Origin: Stomoxys calcitrans
Lineage: Eukaryota > Arthropoda > Insecta > Diptera > Muscidae
Length of the DNA: 64,000 nt
Direction of reading: 5' to 3'
Assembly (NCBI RefSeq): GCF_963082655.1
Contig: NC_081552.1
Location: forward strand, 7,036,448-7,100,447
This document shows positions 55,792-64,000 of the stretch, piece after piece (position 1 is the first letter of the stretch; the number at the start of each line of letters is the position of its first letter). The position numbers and the translations under genes are program-made. The notes beneath the pieces are model-generated. The model was given only the letters and a program-made list of their open reading frames with translations, was not told the DNA's origin and ran no database searches.

Positions 55792-58390
55792 AAAATGCGA
55801 TTTACATTGGAGGGTATAAAAGATACGACCGAACTTGCATGTTTTTACTTCTTATACAGTAAAACATAATATTACTACAAATAATTGAACTAACATAATA
55901 ACCTTTCACAACTACCAGCAATACATATATTGCTGCTATAGCCGTGAAATCTTCCTCTTCAAGTGAGGTCACCAAGATTATTGTTTTGATACATTTGAGT
56001 TATATCTATTTCAAAGTGCATGAACGATTGTGTTATGAAAACTCCCTTCCATTATCATGTGAGGATAATTTCAATCACTTCACAAATGCAAGGCCTCACA
56101 AAACCTTTGTCTATGTTTGAACTGGTGGCAGGCACCATCAACAAGCATTTTTCTGTCATTGGATATGATTAAAGAGCTGACATTAAATAGACAACATTCA
56201 TCGTACATATTTAGACACACTACAAACAAATTAACAACATTCTGAATATTTACTCAAACTCGAGTCCCACACTCACCAACACACACACAGTGTAGAAGTC
56301 ATGGTTGCGAGTAAACCAAATAGGGATAAGGATATGAGATGTATTTGTGTGTATGTGTGTCTATATATCCTTCAATGAAGTCTCTTTGCATTTATTCAAT
56401 AGTGCGGGCTTATCAATATGATTGCAGTGCGGTTGGGTTGTTTGGTTAGCCGACTGATATCAATGACCTGGCCGCAGCGAGTGATAGGTTTGGAAAACAA
56501 TAGGCAACATAATTATTAATTGCAAATAATTTTTCTTAAGACTCATTAAATGTAACCGTACATTAAAGGCATTGACAGCCCATAAATCTGACAGAAAATC
56601 GAGCAGCGGTCACACTTAGAGAGAAGACTCATCGACAAATTTCTTTTTGTCGTACAGTGTGAATGGGGCAGTGAGACTCACTCTATGCTTAATTTCATAA
56701 ATAGAAAGTTTGTTCTTAGATTGAAGGCAAAATCCACCCTCGTGATGATAATGAAAATTAGTTTGTGCTTATTGTGGTGTCCAACTTCCTTTCGATGGCA
56801 TTTGTTTTTGTTTAGAGGGGCTTGATTTGAAATAAATTTGGTTACATTTTTGAGTGATTCCTCCAACACTCCCACATTGAAACTAAGCACACACTTCAGC
56901 CTCTTAGTTGCTCCACTATGGACACGTGCTGCTGCAATGACAAGAAATTAATAAGCACACTTCTGGGTCTTGATCCTCTCCATCCGCACCACCATTCGCA
57001 TTGTGTCACTCAGTCCAAGTGTCTGTCTGTCTGTACGTCATTCAAGTGTGATTTTTCTTAATATCCTACAAATATTTGGTTGTTTTTATCATCCAGAGTC
57101 CAGAGTGTGGGCCGCCCGTTTGGTCACACCCTCCCCATTTTATTATTATTTGTTGCTTTCGCCATTGTTGTTGCAACACCTAAGTATGGTGTTGTTATCC
57201 TTGTGCCACAAATCCAGACTGTACTTGCGCTTCTCCACAACGCCACTGCTGATTAATGTCGAAGATTTTGTTGTAAATGACAGTCGATTCTCGGTTTTGT
57301 ATACATTGGCTTTTCTAGAGATTTAATACTTCGTCATCTATTGTTCCAGCAGCCATGGTAGAGAAAGCAGCTTTAGCAGACGCTGCGTCAGCAACCCGAG
57401 AAAGAGTTAGATATATAAAGGGAGAGAGAGAGCGAGAATATCCAATACTATCAAATGGTGTACATTCTCCAATGTCAAACGCTCCCATGAAATTTATTTA
57501 ATCGCATTTTAAGGTGCAATCATGCTGAACTGTCTTTCAAATTCGCCCACACTCACGCCCGCCCAACCGACCATCTAATCAGATTGGCTGGCCCAGTGTT
57601 GTTGCATTCCATTGTGGCCTGTAATTGTTGTTGCCATTGCTCTATGGCTACATTTGTCGCCCGCTTGGATGGGGGAGTGAGTAAGTGAGTAGTGAAAGGG
57701 GTTACTTCCTGTGGCGGATTAGTTGGTCGTTGCCTAGTGCGAAATGAATTTTCCTACAGCTCACGATTGTCGCTGTGGCTCGCATGTTCCGATGCTTTGC
57801 ATGCAAGTTAAATTGTGGTTTTCTCCAAAATTTAATTAAATGCTAATTTTAAGCACACCGACTTAGAATCCAACGCATAGGACTTAATGTTTTCAACGAA
57901 ATATCGCTGGGATTACACTTCCAGTACCTTAGAGGTGTGGTGAAGGGGGACTCAGTCTTTATCTCAACCGAAAAAGGGGTTTAATGAGGCATTTAGTGAT
58001 AATGTCACTAAATAAGTACAGATGTCAGTGATGATGTTCATACAACCGTAAGGAATTTATGTAACGTCTTTGATGCAGATGGTAGTGATGATATGGAAAT
58101 TGAGTTAAGTATGCTTTGAAGTAAGGAATTGTTAGAGGGAAATCTGTGTTGATTTAAACATGTGGTGTTGAGTAAATCAAGTCATGGTTAAGCTTAAAAA
58201 TCTTCAAACAAAAAGAAAGTAAAAAGACTCATGAAAAATATCACGAAATTAAAGAAATTTTTCTTATAAATAGAAGAATTTGTTTTTTAAACCAATGTCT
58301 AATTTTCAATTTTAGGGGGGGAAACATTGTATATTAATCGAGAATTTCTTAAAAGCTGTATTTTTGTAAAAAGATTGATCGAAATTGAAT
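55792..58390. other. largest repeat-free island
   Basis: Apart from the mini-me scrap at its start, about 2.5 kb contains none of the repeat families. Composition is less AT-rich, with GTTGTTGTTGCCATTG-type short runs and a GAGA-rich spot (about 57418-57438). Open frames up to 118 codons (56970-57326) lack recognisable motifs or neighbours that support coding. Most likely unique host DNA, intronic or intergenic. Confidence 0.45.
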
Positions 58391-58610
58391 TTTATTTTAC
58401 CTTCCACCATAGGATAAGGGGAATACTAATTTCGTCATTCCGTTTGTAACACATCGAAATATTGATCAGAGACAGAACAATGTATATATATTGATCGTTT
58501 TGACATTCTAAGTCGATTTAATCATGTCCGTCCATCCGTCTGTCGAAGGCACGCTAACTTCCAAAGGAGTAAAGCTAGGCGCTTGAAATTTTGCACATAT
58601 AGTTTCAAAT
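58391..58610 (-). mobile_element. mini-me-like 3' end fragment
   Basis: ACCTTCCACCATAGGATAAG (hairpin end), TTTCGTCATTCCGTTTGTAA, CATGTCCGTCCATCCGTCTG, AGTAAAGCTAGGCGCTTGAA, ending at TTTTGCACATATAG. No body units. Confidence 0.75.
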
Positions 58611-58780
58611 CGTAGAATTGAAAATATTTCTGCAACTATAAAGTGGATAATGATGCTTAACTTTTTTGCTGGGCCCGGGAAATGACCCGTCGACGGTAAA
58701 ATTGGGTCATAAAGGGTTTGCGCCATACACTTGCAGAATTTTTGGTTGATTTTCCCCTTGTAGTTTCTATGGTAAATTTT
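58611..58780. other. short unassigned spacer
   Basis: 170 bp with nothing recognised; GC-richer patch at 58665-58700. Confidence 0.35.
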
Positions 58781-60644
58781 TATACCCTCCACCATAAGAT
58801 GGGGGGTATACTAATTTCGTCATTCTGTTTGTAACTACTCGAAATATTCGTCTGAGACCCCATAAAGTATATATATTCTTGTTCGTCGTGAAATTTTATG
58901 TCGATCTAGCCATGTCCGTCCGTCTGTCCGTCCGTCCGTCTGTCCGTCCGTCCGTCCGTCTGTCTGTCGAAAGCACGCTAACTTCCGAAGGAGTAAAGCT
59001 AGCCGCTTGAAATTTTGCACAAATACTTCTTATTAGTGTAGGTCGGTTGGTATTGTAAATGGGCCATATCGGTCCATGTTTTGATATAGCTACCATATAG
59101 ACCGATCTTGGGTCTTGACTTCTTGAGCCTCTAGAGTGCGCAATTCTTATCCGATTTAAATGAAATTTAGCACGACGTGTTTTGTTTTGATATCCAACAA
59201 CTGTGCCAAGTATGGTTCAAATCGGTCCATAACCTGATATAGCTGGCATATAAACCGATCTTGGGTCTTGACTTCTTGAGCCTCTAGAAGGCGCAATTCC
59301 TATCCGACCAAAATGAAATTTTGCACGACGTGTTTTGTTATGATATCCAACAACTGTGCCAAGTATGATTCAAATCGGTCCATAACCTGATATAGCTGCC
59401 ATATAAACCGATCTTGGGTCTTGACTTCTTGAGCCTGTAGAGTGCGCAATTCTTATCCGATTGAAATGAAATTTCGCACGACGTGTTTTCTTATGATATC
59501 CAACAACTGTGTCAAGTATGGTTCAAATCGGTCCATAACCTGATATAGCTGCCATATAAATTGATCTTGGGTCTTGAATTCTTGAGCCTCTAGAGGGCGC
59601 AATTCTTATCCGAATGGAATGGAATTTCGCACAACGTGTTTTGTTATGATACCCAACAACTGTGCCAAGTATGGTTTAAATCGGTCCATAACCTGATATA
59701 GCTGCCATATAAACCGATCTTGGGTCTTCACTTCTTGAGCATCTAGAGGGCACAATTCTTATCCGATTTGAATGAATTTTTGCACGAGGTATTTCGTTAT
59801 AATATTCAACAACTGTGCCAAGTACGGTTGAAATCGGTCCATAACTTGATATAGCCGTCATATAAACAGATCTTTGACTTCTTGAGCTTCTAGAGGGCGC
59901 AATTCCTATCCGATTTGGCTGAAATTTTGCATGACGTATTTTATTTTTACTTTCAACAACTGTGTCAAATAAGGTTCAAAACGGTTTATAACCTGATATA
60001 GCTGCCATATAAACCGATTATCCGATTGGAATGAAATTTCGCACGTCGTGTTTTCTTATGATATTCAATAACTGTACCAAGTATGATTCAAATCGGTTCA
60101 TAACCTGATATAGCTGTCATATAAACAGATCTGGGGACTTGACTTCTTGAGGTTCTAGCGGGCGCAATTCCTATCCGATTTGGCTGAAAGTTTGCAAGAC
60201 GTATTTTTTCTGATATAGCTGCCATATAAACCGATCTGGGATCTTGACTTCTTGAGCCTCTGGAGGTCTCAATTATTATCCGATTTGCCTGAAATTTTGT
60301 ACGACGGATTCTCTCATGACCATCAATATACGTGTTTATTATGGTCTGAATCGGTCTATAGCCCGATACAGTTCCCATATAAATCGATCTCTCTATTTTA
60401 CTTCTTGAGCCCCTAAAGGGCGCCATTCTTATTCGAATTGGCTGAGTTTTTACACAGGTCTCCAACATATATAATTTAATTGTGGTCCGGACCATATCTT
60501 GATATCGCTCTAATAGCAGAGCAAATCTTTTCTTATATCCTTTTTTGCCTAAGAAGAGATGCCGGGAAAAGAACTCGACAAGTGCGATCCATGGTGGAGG
60601 GTATATAAGATTCAGCCCGGCCGAACTTAGCACGCTTTTGCTTG
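58781..60644 (-). mobile_element. mini-me-like subfamily A, longest copy (1864 bp)
   Basis: Both ends present (TATACCCTCCACCATAAGAT at 58781; palindrome and CTTTTGCTTG at 60644). It has more 153-bp units than the 1511-bp copies, one of them shortened near 60020. The minus-strand frame 60088-60633 stays open for 181 codons through several units (FQANRIIIETSRGSRSQDPR, SVYMAAIS), because unit length is a multiple of three. GTCY tract at 58914-58968. Confidence 0.82.
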
Positions 60645-60861
60645 TTTTTTACTAAAACTGAAGACTATTACGAGGGTAATCCCATGGCAGCCGGTTGTAT
60701 GTGCCGGATTGAGAAGATGTAGTCCTTCATCATCAAGAGCTGCCGCCTCAGTGTACAACACACTTTTACAATAACACCAACAACAAATTTTAAGAGGATG
60801 AAAATATTTAAATAGTTTGGTCCATCTATGTTTACTGTACTGTTATATATGAATACATAAC
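60645..60861. other. short unassigned spacer
   Basis: About 215 bp, nothing recognised. Confidence 0.35.
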
Positions 60862-61608
60862 AAGTAAAAGAGTGTTAAGTTCGGCCGTGCCGAACTTTGG
60901 ATACCAACTCCACTACAATATCCATAGTTATATCTTAATAGGGGCTAGTTCCGACCATATTTTATTCATGTGCCAAGAACTCATATACATGTAACAGTTT
61001 CAGGGAAATAAGGCAATTAATCCGCCTTTTATAGGATTAAGACCTTTAATTGGAAGATCGGCCTATGCGGCAGCAAATCTATATAGTATGATCTGAATCA
61101 TATTTGGGTCGGATTAAAACAACTCACTATTTCAAATTTCAATGAAATCTTGTGAAATATTTATGGGCTTCAGACCCATAATCGGCAGATCTGTCTATAT
61201 GGCAGCTATATCCAAATCTGGACCGATCGGAGCCAAATTGACGAAGGATTTCGAAGGACCTAACACAACTCACTGTCCCAAATTTCAGAAAAATCAGATA
61301 ATAAATGTGGCTTTTATGGGCCTAAGACCCTAATCGGCGGATCGGTCTATATGGGGGCTATATGAAGATATAGTCCGATATTGTCCATCTTCAAACTTAA
61401 CCTGCTTATGGACAAAAAAAATAACCTGTGCAAAATTTCAGCTCAATATCTCTATTTTTGAAGACTCTAGCGTGATTTCAACAGACAGACGGACGGACAT
61501 GTCTAGATCGTCTTAGATTTTTACGCTGATCAAGATATATATTTTCTTTTAGGGTAGGAAATGGATATGACAAAATGAATATACCCCCATCCTTCGGTGG
61601 TGGGTATA
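60862..61608 (+). mobile_element. mini-me-like subfamily B, short full-ended copy
   Basis: CAAGTAAAAGAGTGTTAAG, palindrome TTCGGCCGTGCCGAA, about three body units (ATGGCAGCTATATCCAAATC), GACAGACGGACGGACATG, TATATATTTTC-, and the 3' end CATCCTTCGGTGGTGGGTAT. Confidence 0.8.
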
Positions 61609-61975
61609 AAAATATCAGCAAAACTCTGATAACAAATGTGGCTTTTATTAGTCTAAGACCTTAAATTTGCAGATTGGTTTATATAGTGGCTATATCAAGA
61701 AATTGTCCGATATAACCCATCTTCGAATTTAATCTGCCTATGGAAAGAAAGAAACTGTATTAAGTTTCGGCTCAAAAACTTCATTTTTAAAGAGTGTAGC
61801 GTAATTTTAAAAGAGAGACAGACAGACGGACGGACGGACACGGCTGGATCGTCTTATATTTTTACGACGATCATGAACATATATACTTTATAGCGTCGGA
61901 AATGGATATATCGATGTGTTGCAAACGGAATGACAAAATGTTCTTATTCTTCGGTGGTGGGTATACAAATATGTA
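61609..61975 (+). mobile_element. mini-me-like subfamily B, second 3' region in tandem
   Basis: Begins within a body unit (CTCTGATAACAAATGTGGCT) and repeats the 3' region with its own GACAGACGGACGGACGGAC tract and a weaker end TTCGGTGGTGGGTATAC. It is a head-to-tail partial duplication of the preceding copy or a second element. Confidence 0.7.
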
Positions 61976-63185
61976 CATTTTCTGAGAAAGCAAATAAAAT
62001 CGCTTAAATTTGACCGCGCCAACCTTTGAACATCCACTACATATTTGGATACCTGTTCAACAGCCAATCACCCGTACTCGAATAATGTTTGAGAGATTGG
62101 CACATCCATCTTCAATCAAGGTTATACTAAAAGCGCGATTGCGACGGAAGCTACAAAATGGGCAAATATGGGACTAATTCGTACATTTTGTTTTTTATAT
62201 AACTTGTACATTTATTTGTAACACCCAGATGGAAGCGAGATAGACCCATTGATAGGCATAGCGATTGACTCAGAATCACTTTTTGATTCGATTTAGCCGT
62301 CTGTCCATGTTAATTTGTGCACAAAGTACAGGTCGCAATTTTCATCCGATCGTTTTAAATTTAGATTTAGGAATGTACTTAGACCTTGTGACGAAGCCTA
62401 TTGAAATTGGAAAAAATCGGTTCAGATTTGGATATAGCTCCCATATGTTCATCCGATTTGCAGTAATAATGCAATAAAATGGTAATTTGGTAACCGATTC
62501 TCTCGAAATTTGGCAGAAAGATTTTGAATGGTGAATTTCATAGAAATCGGTCCAGATTAAGTTAAAGCTGCCATATATGTACATAGCCCGATTGTAACTT
62601 TTAGACTAAAATCAAGCGTTTTTATTGACCAATATTGCCAAAATTTTGCACAATGCTTTCTTCGAAGACTACCACAATATCTGAGAAGTTTGCTCGTGAG
62701 AAATTTGCTCGTAATCGGTTTAGATTTAGATATAGCTCCCATTTATATGTTCGTCCGATTTTGAGAAATTTTTCAATAAAATGTTCATTTGTTATCCGAT
62801 TCTCTTGAAATTTGGCAGGAATGGCTTGACTCTCGATATTACTGGTGAACTGCATAGAAATCGGACTAGATTAAGATATAGTTGTCAAATATGTATATCG
62901 CCCGATATGCACTCCAAGAGCCACTGCAAGCGCATTCATTGACCAATCTTGCCAAAATTTTGTTCAGCGCTTTCTTCGACGACTGCCACAATATCTAAGA
63001 AGTTTGTTTGGAAACGGGTAAGATCCCTTTTTATTGTTCGTTAGATTTTGTGTATTTTGCAATAATGTTGTCATTTGTCAACCGTAGTTCTTACAGTGTG
63101 AACATTTTTGCTCGAAATTTGATACGGATTGTATAATACCAAATCTGAAAATAAAATTGGTTCAGAATTGGATATATTTTTATTC
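61976..63185 (-). mobile_element. divergent mini-me-like subfamily D
   Basis: 61985-62060 looks like a decayed 5' end in plus orientation (AATTTGACCGCGCCAACCTT). From 62240 to 63180 the sequence is in minus orientation with GATTTAGCCGTCTGTCCATG and two long units starting ATATAGCTCCCATAT at 62432 and 62729, 297 bp apart, sharing CGATTCTC, GAAATTTGGCAG, CATAGAAATCGG and TTGACCAATNTTGCCAAAAT. The unit is about twice the 153-bp unit of A-C. Boundaries are uncertain. Confidence 0.55.
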
Positions 63186-63407
63186 TTATGTTGCACTTTT
63201 TCTCCATCGAATTCTACCAAACCACTGAGGTTTAAGCATTGTTCTAATCAAGCGTAGTGGAGTATCCTCGAATTCAGCCCTCATGTCGAGGCTACGGGCT
63301 TTCTTTAGTCTCATGTTGTCAAGATGAGTTTCATGTTCGCTTGGGGATTTTTTGAAAATATTCAAATCACTCTCTTCGGAGTCACTTATTTCTTCCTCTA
63401 TTGTCAT
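63186..63407 (-). CDS. small open frame, unidentified, doubtful
   Basis: 73 residues: an acidic start (MTIEEEISDSEESDLNIF), a charged middle (HLDNMRLKKARSLDMRAEF) and a basic end (PQWFGRIRWRKSAT). A stop lies in frame shortly before the Met. It starts and ends outside the recognised repeats except that its 3' end abuts subfamily D DNA. Composition is protein-like but I recognise no family. It might be an exon of a host gene continuing beyond the window, or chance. Confidence 0.25.
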   Translation of the reverse strand: MTIEEEISDSEESDLNIFKKSPSEHETHLDNMRLKKARSLDMRAEFEDTPLRLIRTMLKPQWFGRIRWRKSAT

Positions 63408-63419
63408 TATCCTTTGGTA

Positions 63420-64000
63420 AATTCATATTACCACCAAACCACGTTCTTATCGTCTGCTGCCATCTGACAATAGAAAAAGCCCATTAACACCTTCCGTACC
63501 AAAATGTCATTTAAAGGCGGTCCAGCACAATAAATTGCGATATGCAAACAATAGAGTCACTAATGTGGTCAATTAATAAACAACCAAATTTGTTAAAAGC
63601 AAAAAAAACCTGAGCCAAAATAACAACCAGACAAAATGTGTCCTAAATGATTTGTTAATATTTCCTGGGGGAAAAAAAAACAATAACCCGAATTAAGTCC
63701 ATAAGGGGAAAAAACAACGATAAAAATCAATATTTGGGACATAGGATTTCCTGTATGTTTCCCAAAAGTTTTTCCGTTTGCAGGTTTTTATGTAATGGGG
63801 TTACCTTCAAATTGTGATAAATCATCGTCATGTCCTTCCTACACACATTTGAATGTATGTATGAATCCTTTACTTTCTTCCCAAATTTGAAGCGGGTGTC
63901 GTCGCCATACAACTAATTTACGGCAATTATTCACTTTGAGGCAGAAACAAACGCCTAACAACGGAAATTCACTTTAAACAAAAGAGAAGAAAAACAACAA
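63420..64000. other. unassigned sequence at window end
   Basis: AT-rich with A runs; small opposing open frames without motifs. No repeat recognised. Confidence 0.4.

Noticed and set aside
56970..57326. 118-codon open frame in the repeat-free island
   Set aside because: Composition looks like translated low-complexity DNA (LSLSPSVCLSV, YYYLLLSPLLL) and no supporting signals are seen.
63727..63912. 61-codon minus-strand frame as a gene
   Set aside because: Short, motif-free and in AT-rich sequence at the window edge.

Overview
The window looks like non-coding, heavily transposon-loaded DNA from a higher fly (brachyceran Diptera, most likely a muscoid/calyptrate species). This rests on AT-rich sequence, many copies of a mini-me/DINE-1-like repeat carrying TA and GTCY (Y = C or T) microsatellites, non-autonomous Helitrons, a tRNA-derived SINE, several IS630-Tc1-mariner lineages and degraded non-LTR retrotransposons. 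The species is an inference. I see no intact host protein gene. Almost everything recognisable is mobile DNA, separated by islands of 0.5-2.5 kb to which I can assign no function.

Two repeat families fill most of the window. Family 1 is called here mini-me-like and has subfamilies A, B, C and a divergent D. It has a 5' end CAAGTAAAAGCGTGC followed by a palindrome and a subterminal TATACCCTCCACCAT; a body of tandem 153-bp units; a GTCY tract; and a 3' end that folds into a hairpin and reads ATGGTGGAGGGTATA. It enters A/T runs without a visible target duplication. Family 2 is Helitron-like. It starts TCTTATATA or TCTATATA followed by a GTTTGTTTG-rich stretch, ends in a GC-rich CGGGCCCG...CTAG, and sits between A and T.

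Layout: 1-275 is the tail of a mariner-like transposase. 936-3936 holds Helitron arms in inverted orientation around a retrotransposon endonuclease fragment, then a long TA microsatellite. 3990-13092 holds mini-me pieces, a 127-bp hairpin, two mariner remnants, a complete 596-bp Helitron, a full mini-me A copy (8583-10093) and a Helitron with two 5' ends. 13093-23835 is a stack of mini-me and Helitron pieces around two islands. 24084-30779 is a three-level nest: a non-LTR element split by an intact Tc1-like transposon, which is itself split by a mini-me copy almost identical to 8583-10093. 30780-35640 has more mini-me DNA and a broken C2H2 zinc-finger sequence. 35648-43233 holds two Helitrons with both ends, a fold-back mariner derivative inside a mini-me B, and another three-level nest. 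43745-55791 has a mariner MITE, more Helitrons, SINEs and a Tc1 remnant. 55792-58390 is the largest repeat-free island. The last 5.6 kb is again mini-me DNA, then about 600 bp of unassigned sequence.

The only intact transposase is the 342-residue Tc1-like one at 25898-26926. The most unusual structures are these: a Helitron lineage whose 3' end is fused to an A-box-deleted SINE in four copies; a 607-bp fold-back element with the transposase N-terminus at both ends; the 153-bp period kept across diverged mini-me subfamilies; and paralogous empty sites that show how three element types insert.
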